43,172 bases of DNA, taken from the NCBI RefSeq assembly GCF_000721075.1, contig NZ_JOEQ01000047.1:1-43172 (forward strand), read 5' to 3'. Within the stretch, counting starts at the first letter, position 1, and every line of letters begins with the position of its first letter. A program made the position numbers and the translations under genes. Below are positions 7,866-14,659 of the stretch, in pieces. This DNA comes from Streptosporangium amethystogenes (lineage in GTDB: Bacteria > Actinomycetota > Actinomycetes > Streptosporangiales > Streptosporangiaceae). Below the pieces are notes generated by a model. The model was not told where the DNA came from. It did not search any database and was given only the letters and a program-made list of their open reading frames with translations.

Positions 7866-7938
7866 TGGAGCTATGGGGATTCGAACCCCAGACCTCCTCC
7901 ATGCCATGGAGGCGCGCTACCAGCTGCGCCATAGCCCC
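7866..7938 (-). tRNA. tRNA-Ala (anticodon GGC), copy 1
   Basis: 73 nt cloverleaf on the minus strand. Acceptor GGGGCTA pairs with TAGCTCC, including the G3:U70 wobble that marks alanine tRNAs; D arm GCGC/GCGC, anticodon stem CCTCC/GGAGG with loop ATGGCAT (anticodon GGC, codon GCC), T arm TGGGG-TTCGAAT-CCCCA, discriminator A. The 3' CCA is not encoded. It is identical to the copy at 16422-16494. The MFS stop codon is 20 nt upstream, so the two may be cotranscribed; a TAAGAT hexamer (7955-7960 on the minus strand) could instead serve as its own -10. Confidence 0.96.
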
Positions 7939-7954
7939 TTGCGATGCAGATGAA

Positions 7955-7960
7955 ATCTTA
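7955..7960 (-). promoter_or_regulatory. Possible -10 (TAAGAT) of tRNA-Ala copy 1
   Basis: TAAGAT lies 16 nt before the tRNA 5' end and overlaps the TAA stop of the MFS gene. No convincing -35 was seen. Confidence 0.3.
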
Positions 7961-9388
7961 ACCGACTTCGGACACCCCTCGCGCCATCAATCCGGACACG
8001 AGCGCGATGGCCGCCGACCCCAGAGCGCTCGCGGTGATGATCCCGAAGGAGATCACATAGGCGTCCCGGGACGGGACGGCGGTACCGGCGATGGTGATGG
8101 AGGTGAGGAGCGCGGCGGTCGCGGCGCCGGAGAGGCTGCCACCGATGGAGCGGACCAGGGAGTTGATACCGCTGGCGATGCCGCTCTGGTCCCTGGGCAC
8201 GTGCTGCACGGCGAGCGCGCCCAGCGCCGCGTAGGCGACGCCGAAGCCCAGCCCCTGCACCGCGTTGGCACCGACCAGCTGGAGTACCGAGTCGTTGAAG
8301 AGGGTGAACCAGCCGAATCCGATCGCGCACAGGCCGGCGCCGAGGGCGAGGGAGTAGGCGGGGCCGAACCAGGCAGAGAGACGACCGGCCATGAAGGAGG
8401 AGAGCAGCATGGTCACAGTGCTGGGCAGGGCGTAGAGACCAACGTCGAGGACAGATCCCCCGAAACCATAACCGGCGGACGGGGGCGTCTGAATGAAGCT
8501 GGAGATCAGGGCGAAGGAGCCGAACATGGCGAAGCCCAGGAGCAGCGAGGCCAGGTTGGCCGGGAGGGAACGGCGGCCGACGAGCAGGTGGAGCCGTACC
8601 ATCGGCGCCCGGAGCCGCAGCTGGCTGAAGACCCAGACGGCACCGAATCCGCCCGCGCCCGCGAACAGCCACAGGACGGCCCCCGAACCCCAGCCCCAGT
8701 CGTTGCCCTTGGAGATCGCCAGCAGCAGGCAGACGAGCCAGGCGGACAGCAGTGCCGCGCCGATGAGGTCGGGGCGGCCTCCCGCACCGGTTCCGCCGCC
8801 GGGGGCACTCAGCGCGATGAGGACGATCGCGATCACGCCGAGCCCAGCGGTGATCCAGAAGACCGGGTGGTGGCTGGGGGTACGGTCGGCGATCAGGCCG
8901 GTGACGATCATGCCGAGGCTGCCGCCGACGCCCATGGTGGCGCTGACCACCCCGATGGCCGTCATGACCCTGTCGGACGGGAAAGTGTCCTTGATCATGC
9001 CGATGGCCAGCGGCACCAGCGCCACCGACGCGCCCTGCAGGGCCCGTCCGGCGATCAGTACGGGAAAGGAACCGGACAGGGCACAGACCAGCGAACCCAG
9101 GACGAGCAGGCCGACCGTGAACAGGATCATCCGCTTCTTGCCGTACATGTCGCCGAGGCGCGACAGCAGCGGCGTGGCCACCGCGGCGGCGAGCAGCGAG
9201 GCGGTGAAGACCCAGGTGACCTCGGCCACCGACACGCCGAAGGTGGCCATCAGCCGGGGCAGCAGCGGGATGACCACGGTCTGCTGGACGGAGACGACCA
9301 TTCCCGCCGCGGAGAGCGCCACCAGGGTCAACCAGAGATGTCTGCTCTGTTGCGCGGCACCCGCTTCGGCGACGATCGTTCCCGTCAC
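7958..9388 (-). CDS. MFS transporter, DHA2-type (drug/proton antiporter-like)
   Basis: 476 aa with about 14 predicted helices, the DHA2 pattern. Motif A in the loop after helix 2 is degenerate but present (LSRLGDMYGKKRM), motif B-like RALQGASVALVPLAIGMI follows, and motif C is seen as GVGGSLGMIVTGLIAD. The family exports drugs and other small hydrophobic compounds with proton exchange; substrate here is unknown. GTG 9388 is preferred because AAGGAG lies 6 nt upstream; the longer frame from 9424 (MREQKSAVKEC) has no clear site. No regulator gene is adjacent. The stop is 20 nt before tRNA-Ala. Confidence 0.88.
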   Translation of the reverse strand: MTGTIVAEAGAAQQSRHLWLTLVALSAAGMVVSVQQTVVIPLLPRLMATFGVSVAEVTWVFTASLLAAAVATPLLSRLGDMYGKKRMILFTVGLLVLGSLVCALSGSFPVLIAGRALQGASVALVPLAIGMIKDTFPSDRVMTAIGVVSATMGVGGSLGMIVTGLIADRTPSHHPVFWITAGLGVIAIVLIALSAPGGGTGAGGRPDLIGAALLSAWLVCLLLAISKGNDWGWGSGAVLWLFAGAGGFGAVWVFSQLRLRAPMVRLHLLVGRRSLPANLASLLLGFAMFGSFALISSFIQTPPSAGYGFGGSVLDVGLYALPSTVTMLLSSFMAGRLSAWFGPAYSLALGAGLCAIGFGWFTLFNDSVLQLVGANAVQGLGFGVAYAALGALAVQHVPRDQSGIASGINSLVRSIGGSLSGAATAALLTSITIAGTAVPSRDAYVISFGIITASALGSAAIALVSGLMARGVSEVG

Positions 9389-9647
9389 TGCACACTCCTT
9401 CACTGCCGACTTCTGCTCTCGCATGGTAAGGCGAGGCAGTAAACAGCCGTTTACCGGGCCATGTCACACCGGAGGGCCGTGATACGTCTATGCCCCTATG
9501 CGCCGTACATCGCCAACCACGGCTCCCTGCCTTCCCCGTCTCCGACCTGGACGAGGGCGGCTTCATGGAGCAGTACGGTCTGGCGGCCCCCTCCTGATCA
9601 CGGCGGAATCCGCCCTGCGGGCCACCCGGAACTGACGACTGCGCCGA

Positions 9648-9684
9648 CACGGCCTGTGCCGCCCCCGAGAGGGCACAGGCCGTG
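9648..9684 (-). terminator. Terminator hairpin after the CynX-like transporter gene
   Basis: Perfect 13-bp stem (9648-9660 with 9672-9684) around an 11-nt loop, starting 14 nt past the stop of the minus-strand gene at 9699. No T tract. The rest of 9389-9647 holds no convincing gene. Confidence 0.75.
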
Positions 9685-9698
9685 CCGGCGAGGGAGGG

Positions 9699-10928
9699 TC
9701 AGCGCGCCAGAGCCCGCTCATCCTCCAGGTAACCCGGCCGCCCGGCGTACCAGCCGGCCACGAACTGCAGCGCGACCACCCCGAGCAGCAGCAGGAACGG
9801 CAGCGTCCAGCCGCCGGTCGACTCGTGCGCGAAGCCGATGACCAGGGGCCCGGCGCCCGCGATGAGATATCCGGTGCTCTGCCCGAAGGCCGACAACGCG
9901 GCTGTCGCCTCGGGGGTGCGGGTGCGCATGGCGAGCATGGTGAGCGCGAGCGGGAAGGACCCCATCCCGATGCCGACCAGGCTCGCGAAGAGCCACGCCA
10001 GGCCGACGGGCGCGAGCCAGAGACCGAGGAAGCCGGCGACGTAGAAGACCACGAAGGCGACGACCACGGGCCGCTGGTCGGAGAACTTCGACGCCGTCCA
10101 GGGCACGAGGAGCGAGATCGGGATACCGATTGCGGTGAAGACACCCAGCACCAGACCCGCCTGCCCGCTGCTGTAGCCACCATCGATGAGGATCTTCGGC
10201 AGGAAGCCGAACATGATGTAGGCGACCATGCTCTGGGTGCCGAAGTAGGCGGCGACCGCCCAGGCCAGCCTGCTGCGGAGCAGGGCACGGGCACTCGTTC
10301 CCTCGCCCGCGCCGCGCCGCTCCGGCTCACTGCGCGCGAGCGCAAGCCACGGAATGGCGGCGACGGCGGCGAGCGCCCCCCACACCCCGAGGGCAACGTG
10401 CCAGTTGCCGTCGGTGGCCTGCTGGATGGGCACGGTCGCGGCGGCCGCGAGCATCGTGCCCACCGCGAGGGCCGTGGTGTAGACGGTGGTCATGGTCCCG
10501 GCCCTGCCGGGGAAGTGGCGCTTGATCAGGCTGGGGATGAGCACGTTGCCCACCGCTCCGCCCGACAGCGCCAGGGCACTGCTGTAGAGGAACACCTCGG
10601 CCGAGCCCACCATCGAGCGGATGAGCAGGCCGGCGCCCAGGACGATGAGGGCGAGGAGCAGGAGGCGGTGCTCGCCGACCTTCCTGGCCAGCGCCGGGGT
10701 CAACGCTCCGACCGAGGCGAAGATGAGCACGGGAAGCGTGGTGAGCAGCCCGACTCCGAGGGCGGTCATGCCGAGGCCGGAGGTTATCTGGTCGAGAACC
10801 GGCCCGACGCTCGTGACGGCGGTGCGCAGGTTCAGCGCCGCGAGAACGATTCCCAGCACGAGCAACCAGGCGAGAGATCCTGTCGTTCCACCGGTGCGGC
10901 CCCTGGTCTGATGGGTTAGCACGCTCAT
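9699..10928 (-). CDS. MFS transporter, CynX/NimT-like
   Basis: 409 aa, about 12 helices. The opening LNLRTAVTSVGPVLDQI in helix 1 is typical of the CynX/NimT (cyanate / 2-nitroimidazole) branch of the MFS, as are AVGNVLIPSLIKRHFPGR and the late AALSAFGQSTGYLIAG. The substrate cannot be told. ATG 10928 (MSVLTHQ) starts the family-like sequence; GGAGG lies rather far upstream (about 12-13 nt). The open frame continues to 11117 but that portion is not protein-like. An inverted repeat lies just upstream and probably regulates it. Confidence 0.88.
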   Translation of the reverse strand: MSVLTHQTRGRTGGTTGSLAWLLVLGIVLAALNLRTAVTSVGPVLDQITSGLGMTALGVGLLTTLPVLIFASVGALTPALARKVGEHRLLLLALIVLGAGLLIRSMVGSAEVFLYSSALALSGGAVGNVLIPSLIKRHFPGRAGTMTTVYTTALAVGTMLAAAATVPIQQATDGNWHVALGVWGALAAVAAIPWLALARSEPERRGAGEGTSARALLRSRLAWAVAAYFGTQSMVAYIMFGFLPKILIDGGYSSGQAGLVLGVFTAIGIPISLLVPWTASKFSDQRPVVVAFVVFYVAGFLGLWLAPVGLAWLFASLVGIGMGSFPLALTMLAMRTRTPEATAALSAFGQSTGYLIAGAGPLVIGFAHESTGGWTLPFLLLLGVVALQFVAGWYAGRPGYLEDERALAR

Positions 10929-10958
10929 GCTGGTTTCAGTCCTCCTCAGTGGTTTCAT

Positions 10959-10977
10959 CCAATCGTAGGATGATTGG
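10959..10977. promoter_or_regulatory. Inverted repeat CCAATC-N7-GATTGG, probable operator
   Basis: Perfect 6-bp arms (10959-10964 and 10972-10977) centred about 40 nt upstream of the transporter start. The size and spacing resemble sites for dimeric HTH repressors such as the GntR family. No regulator gene is next to it. Confidence 0.45.
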
Positions 10978-11067
10978 CTGACCACAACTTTAACAGGACT
11001 GAAACATCCGTTTGTTCCTGACCAACGTGCCGGGTCGGAGGTGATCGAAAATTGCTGACAATATGAA

Positions 11068-11106
11068 AGCCGGGTCACGCATCCCTTTACAGGGCGTGAC
11101 CCGGCT
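11068..11106 (-). terminator. Terminator hairpin after the SRPBCC gene
   Basis: 13-bp perfect stem AGCCGGGTCACGC / GCGTGACCCGGCT (11068-11080, 11094-11106), with further pairing possible in the loop, followed on the minus strand by TTTC. It lies about 140 nt past the SRPBCC stop and separates it from the CynX-like gene. The stretch 11107-11246 holds nothing else I can name. Confidence 0.7.
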
Positions 11107-11246
11107 CTCTCGCGCACCGGCGTGTCCCCGGCTCCGATGCCAGAGAGCCCGGACGGTCAGAACACCGGACACCTGAGGCCACACCGGGCGAGCCTGCGAG
11201 CCGGGCGAACCTCAGACATCAGGTGATCGTCCCGGACTCACGAGCG

Positions 11247-11894
11247 TCAGATGCGCGGCCCCGGGGTGAGCGGCGGCTCCTCGCCGAGCCGGCGGCCGAC
11301 CGGCGGCAGCGGTTCACCGCCGGGAGGCGGAAGCGCGGACTCCGGCGGGTAACCCTGGCCCACGGTGCGCGGAGGTGCGGGCTCGTCAGAACCGTAGCCA
11401 CCTGTCGTGCCGGTGCCGCCGACACGGGCGCCGTGCTCGTGCGGTCCCGGCACATCCCCGCGCCAGGCGCCGGTCTCGCCGCCGCGCGACTCGATGAAGG
11501 TCTTGAAACGCTCCAGATCACCGCGGACCCGCAGGCGGACGATCTGCAGCCAGTCGCCGACGGTCTCGACGAACCCCTCGGGGTCGTACTCCATCTGGAG
11601 CGTGACCCGGGTGGTGTCCGGACCGAGGTGATGGAAGGTCACCACACCGGCCTGGTGCGGCCGCTCGACCGATCTCCAGGCCACCCGCTCGTCGGGGTGC
11701 TGCTCGGTTATCTCCGCCTGGAACTCACGGCGGACCCCCGCGATCTCGACGACCCACGCGGTACGCGTGTCGCTGAGCTGCTTGATCGACTCCACGCCTT
11801 CCATGAATTCGGGAAAGCTCTCGAACTGGGTCCACTGGTTGTACGCGGTCTGGATCGGTACGTTGACGTCGACTGACTGTTCAATCGAACTCAT
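11247..11894 (-). CDS. SRPBCC (START-like) family protein with disordered C-terminal tail
   Basis: 215 aa. Residues 1-145 form an SRPBCC/polyketide-cyclase-like domain: the opening SIEQSVDVNVPIQTAYNQWTQF, then FPEFMEGVESI and a C-terminal helix (GDLERFKTFIESRG). Such domains bind small hydrophobic ligands in a deep pocket; the subgroup often appears in general stress settings in actinobacteria, but no ligand is known. Residues 146-215 are Gly/Pro/Glu-rich and predicted disordered (PGPHEHGARVGGTGTTGGYG and later PPP runs). ATG 11894 has GGGAGG 8 nt upstream. It is single-gene by appearance, with a terminator hairpin downstream. Confidence 0.88.
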   Translation of the reverse strand: MSSIEQSVDVNVPIQTAYNQWTQFESFPEFMEGVESIKQLSDTRTAWVVEIAGVRREFQAEITEQHPDERVAWRSVERPHQAGVVTFHHLGPDTTRVTLQMEYDPEGFVETVGDWLQIVRLRVRGDLERFKTFIESRGGETGAWRGDVPGPHEHGARVGGTGTTGGYGSDEPAPPRTVGQGYPPESALPPPGGEPLPPVGRRLGEEPPLTPGPRI

Positions 11895-11960
11895 GACCGT
11901 GCCTCCCTTGTGGTTTGGTCGGTTCGGGAGGCAGACCTGCCCGGTACGGGCCGGACCTAA

Positions 11961-12341
11961 CTAACGGCGCCGCAGAAGCCAGTAAAGCCCCAGGACCGGC
12001 AGCACAAACGGGATGAAGAGATATCCGCTTCCGTAACCCGACCAGACTGTGGCACGCGGGAACGCCTCTGGATAGACCATGCTGAGCGTGCCGACGATGA
12101 GCACCCCGGCCAGCTCGATCCCGCAGGCGACCAGCGCCAGGGTCCGGTCTCCCCTGGCCAGCGCGACGGTGAGCACGATGTAGACGGCGGCGGCGAACGC
12201 CGACAGCCAGTAGGCCAGCGGGGCCTCCTGCAGACGCGTCGCGATCTGCACCGCCGCGCGGGCCCCCGCGGCCAGGGCGAACACCCCGTAGACCGCCACC
12301 AGCGCGCGGCCGGGTCCGCTGCCGATCGCCGGCTCGCTCAC
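11961..12341 (-). CDS. Small 4-TM membrane protein, second of an overlapping pair
   Basis: 126 aa, four predicted membrane helices and a C-terminal LLRRR that would stay inside. Not a family I can name. GTG 12341 overlaps the stop of the upstream gene in GTGA, so translation is probably coupled. The third helix carries an intramembrane Glu (GIELAG), and the fourth segment has GYGSGYLFIP; the upstream partner has similar landmarks (VLEVG, GYLAGSVVIP), hinting that the two are distant paralogues forming a complex (inference). Confidence 0.75.
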   Translation of the reverse strand: MSEPAIGSGPGRALVAVYGVFALAAGARAAVQIATRLQEAPLAYWLSAFAAAVYIVLTVALARGDRTLALVACGIELAGVLIVGTLSMVYPEAFPRATVWSGYGSGYLFIPFVLPVLGLYWLLRRR

Positions 12342-12700
12342 GGCATCCCCTGCCAGACCTGGAGCAGCCGCCCGACCATGCCGGGAATCGCGAAGCCCGC
12401 CACCGCGATCACCGCGGGACCCCAGCGTGAGCGCTCGCCGATCCCCCAGAAGGCCGCCGCCGGCGGAATCACCACACTGCCCGCCAGGTAGCCGATGAGC
12501 GTGGCCGAGCTCGCCGGCCCCTCGCCCCGCACCATCGCGGCGATCACGAACCCGGCCTGGACCAGCAGCCCCACCTCCAGCACCCCGAGCGCGACGAGAA
12601 GCACGGTGCCCATCGCTCTGTTCCGCATGGTGGTCAGGAGGCCGACCAGACCGATCGCCAGAGAGAACAGGATCAGGCCGGTCGCGAGCGGGCCGATCAT
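12338..12700 (-). CDS. Small 4-TM membrane protein, first of an overlapping pair
   Basis: 120 aa, four predicted helices. No family recognised. It has an intramembrane Glu (GVLEVGLLV) and the segment GYLAGSVVIPP, resembling the downstream gene. ATG 12700 lacks a clear Shine-Dalgarno sequence. It is divergent from the DUF523 gene with 86 nt between the starts. Confidence 0.75.
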   Translation of the reverse strand: MIGPLATGLILFSLAIGLVGLLTTMRNRAMGTVLLVALGVLEVGLLVQAGFVIAAMVRGEGPASSATLIGYLAGSVVIPPAAAFWGIGERSRWGPAVIAVAGFAIPGMVGRLLQVWQGMP

Positions 12701-12774
12701 CGAGACCGCAGGGGATCGAAAGGCATGAGCAGTAGGGTACTGCCCGCCCCCCTCGCCCCCTCCCGCACGGCGCC

Positions 12775-12780
12775 TATTCT
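12775..12780 (+). promoter_or_regulatory. -10 element TATTCT for a probable leaderless transcript
   Basis: TATTCT ends 6 nt before GTG 12787, with GAGACC between. No ribosome site and no clear -35 are visible. Confidence 0.55.
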
Positions 12781-12786
12781 GAGACC

Positions 12787-13284
12787 GTGGAAAAGATCCT
12801 GGTCAGCGCCTGCCTGATGGGGCGGAAGGTCCGTTACGACGGGTCCGCCAAGACGAGCGGCGACGCCCTGCTGACCGCGTGGCGGCGCCAGGGGCGGCTC
12901 GTCCCGTTCTGCCCGGAGGTCGGGGGCGGCCTGCCCGTCCCACGCCCCGCCGCGGAGATCGAGGGCGGTGCCGGGGGCGCGGCGGTGCTCTCCGGGGCGG
13001 CCCGGGTGCTGACCGCCGGGGGTACCGACGTCACGGCCGCCTTCCTCGCCGGCGCTCAGGCGGCGCTCGCCGTCGCCAGGTCCTTCGAGGTGAAGGTGGC
13101 GATCCTGAAGGAGGGCAGCCCCTCCTGCGGCAGCCTGACCGTCTACGACGGCACCTTCACCGGTCGGCGGGCCCCCGGCCACGGAGTCACCTCGGCCCTG
13201 CTCGAACTGCACGGCATCATGGTCTTCGGCGAGGATCGCATCGCCGAGGCCGCCGCACGACTGCGCGAGATCGGCGAATCCTAG
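12787..13284 (+). CDS. DUF523 (YbbK-like) family protein
   Basis: 165 aa, full family length. The family landmarks are all present: VSACLMGRKVRYDG near the N terminus (Cys9), FCPEVGGGLPVPRPAAE (Cys42) and KEGSPSCGS (Cys114), then G-TSALLELHGIMVFGED. The conserved cysteines suggest metal or cluster binding or a thiol function; the biochemical role is not established. GTG 12787 is chosen from the family start (MEKILVSACLMG) and fits a leaderless transcript. The end overlaps the convergent gene by 4 bp: CTAG supplies TAG stops for both strands. Confidence 0.9.
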   Translation: MEKILVSACLMGRKVRYDGSAKTSGDALLTAWRRQGRLVPFCPEVGGGLPVPRPAAEIEGGAGGAAVLSGAARVLTAGGTDVTAAFLAGAQAALAVARSFEVKVAILKEGSPSCGSLTVYDGTFTGRRAPGHGVTSALLELHGIMVFGEDRIAEAAARLREIGES

Positions 13285-13931
13285 TATTCCCACAGGTCCG
13301 TACGGCTCTCCCCGCCGATGCAGAAGACCGCCGAGCCGTGCTCTCCCCTGACCAGGTCGACCCGGATCCACCCGGTGGCCGAGGCGACCTTGGCCTCGTA
13401 GCCCGCGTTGGGGGCCGCGGCGATCAGACGGCACACACCGTTCTCGATGGCGAACGAGACCGAACCGCCCTTGACGTTCACCACGCGCAGGTTTTCGGTC
13501 GAGATCGACCTGGTCCTGGTGACCGTCGGCTTGGGCGCGGTGGGCGACGGCGCGCCGGATCCGGACGGCGAGAGGGACGGCACCGACCGGGAGAGTCCGG
13601 CGTCCCGCGTGCGCACCGGCGCGGCCGTCCTCGACGGTGAACGGGCCGGCTGCGATCCGGTGGTGTCCCGCGTGGGCTGAACGAGACGAGGCGCCGGGGT
13701 ACGGACGGGTTCCGAGGAGGCCGTCGGCACGCCGATGACCTGCGGTCCCGTCGGCGCCCCCGCGGGAAGCCGCGAGTCTCCGGTACGGCCGACGGCGGCG
13801 TTGAGGGGCTCGATGCTCGCGTCCTCGAAGACCTCGCTGCGGAGCACGTCGCGGACGCCGAACCAGGCGACCGAGACCGCCAGGACGGTGGCCCCACACC
13901 ACACCGCTATGAACCCCAGCGTTTGCCGCAT
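13281..13931 (-). CDS. Membrane-anchored or secreted Ser/Thr/Pro-rich protein of unknown function
   Basis: 216 aa. One hydrophobic segment (about residues 6-26) forms a signal anchor, followed by a Ser/Thr/Pro/Arg-rich linker (about 60-145), likely wall-spanning, and a compact C-terminal domain of about 75 residues with two Cys (GVCRL and VFCIGGE) and the pattern GYEAKVASATGWIRVDL. I do not recognise the domain. ATG 13931 (MRQTLGF) is preferred over 13967 because an AATAAT hexamer ends 7 nt before it. It is divergent from the response regulator gene with only 50 nt between starts, so the two-component system may control it (inference). Confidence 0.75.
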   Translation of the reverse strand: MRQTLGFIAVWCGATVLAVSVAWFGVRDVLRSEVFEDASIEPLNAAVGRTGDSRLPAGAPTGPQVIGVPTASSEPVRTPAPRLVQPTRDTTGSQPARSPSRTAAPVRTRDAGLSRSVPSLSPSGSGAPSPTAPKPTVTRTRSISTENLRVVNVKGGSVSFAIENGVCRLIAAAPNAGYEAKVASATGWIRVDLVRGEHGSAVFCIGGESRTDLWEY

Positions 13932-13938
13932 GTCACGG

Positions 13939-13944
13939 ATTATT
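13939..13944 (-). promoter_or_regulatory. -10 element AATAAT for a probable leaderless transcript
   Basis: On the minus strand AATAAT ends 7 nt before ATG 13931. It differs from TATAAT at one position. Confidence 0.45.
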
Positions 13945-13967
13945 ACGTCATATGCCCCATGACTCAC

Positions 13968-13973
13968 TACCGT
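13968..13973 (+). promoter_or_regulatory. -10-like TACCGT before the response regulator gene
   Basis: TACCGT ends 8 nt before ATG 13982; no Shine-Dalgarno sequence is present. It lies 24 bp from the opposing -10 of the divergent gene. Confidence 0.35.
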
Positions 13974-13981
13974 TACAAGAC

Positions 13982-14659
13982 ATGGCGATAGTTCTGGTGG
14001 TCGAAGACGACGAGTACGTACGATCCGCGATCATTCAGGAACTCAGCAGGCGCCAGCATGCCGTGCGCAGCGCGGGACGTGCCCTCGACGCCCTGAGGGA
14101 GATCACCCAGAACCCCCCGGACGCGGTGGTCCTCGACCTCGGGCTACCCGACCTGGACGGGGCGGAGGCTCTCAAGATGGTCCGCAGCGTGTCCAGCGTC
14201 CCCGTCATCATCGCCACGGCCAGGGACAACGAAGCGGAGATCGTCCGTCTGCTCCAGGCGGGGGCCGACGACTATCTGGTGAAGCCGTTCTCCGGCGACC
14301 ACCTGAACGCCCGTCTGGACGCCGTGTTGCGCCGGGCGCGGAGCGCGACCCCACCGCCGCTGCTGTGCGTCGGCGCGCTGTCGGTGGACCTGAACCGGCG
14401 CGAGGCCCAACTGGACGGTGCCCCTCTCACCCTCACCAGGCGCGAGTTCGACCTCCTCGCCTACCTCGCCGCCCGCGCCGACCGGGTGGTCTCCCGCAAG
14501 GAGTTGCTCACCGAGGTGTGGCAGCAGTCCTACGGCGACGACCAGACGATCGACGTCCACCTGTCGTGGCTGCGGCGCAAACTCGGCGAGAGCGCGTCCT
14601 CCCCCCGCTACCTGCACACCGTACGCGGCGTGGGGGTCATGTTGATCACACCGCCGTGA
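13982..14659 (+). CDS. Two-component response regulator, OmpR/PhoB family
   Basis: 225 aa. Receiver domain at 1-115 with the acidic pair Asp9/Asp10, phospho-acceptor Asp52 (VVLDLGLPD), the Thr in IIATARD and the conserved Lys in LVKPF. A winged-helix DNA-binding domain occupies about 130-225 (LTLTRREFDLLAYLA, ELLTEVW, DVHLSWLRRKLGE, HTVRGVGVML). ATG 13982 starts at the first receiver strand. The sensor kinase gene overlaps its end in GTGA, so the pair is cotranslated. The signal is unknown. Confidence 0.94.
   Translation: MAIVLVVEDDEYVRSAIIQELSRRQHAVRSAGRALDALREITQNPPDAVVLDLGLPDLDGAEALKMVRSVSSVPVIIATARDNEAEIVRLLQAGADDYLVKPFSGDHLNARLDAVLRRARSATPPPLLCVGALSVDLNRREAQLDGAPLTLTRREFDLLAYLAARADRVVSRKELLTEVWQQSYGDDQTIDVHLSWLRRKLGESASSPRYLHTVRGVGVMLITPP

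Noticed and set aside
7591..7932. Frame beginning MAQLVARLHGMEEVWGSN (also at 16198-16488)
   Set aside because: This peptide is a translation of the tRNA-Ala gene itself, a well-known false annotation.
7709..9442. Long plus-strand frame across the tRNA and the MFS gene
   Set aside because: It runs through a tRNA gene and opposite a clear transporter, and the translation is low-complexity Gln/Gly/Asp.
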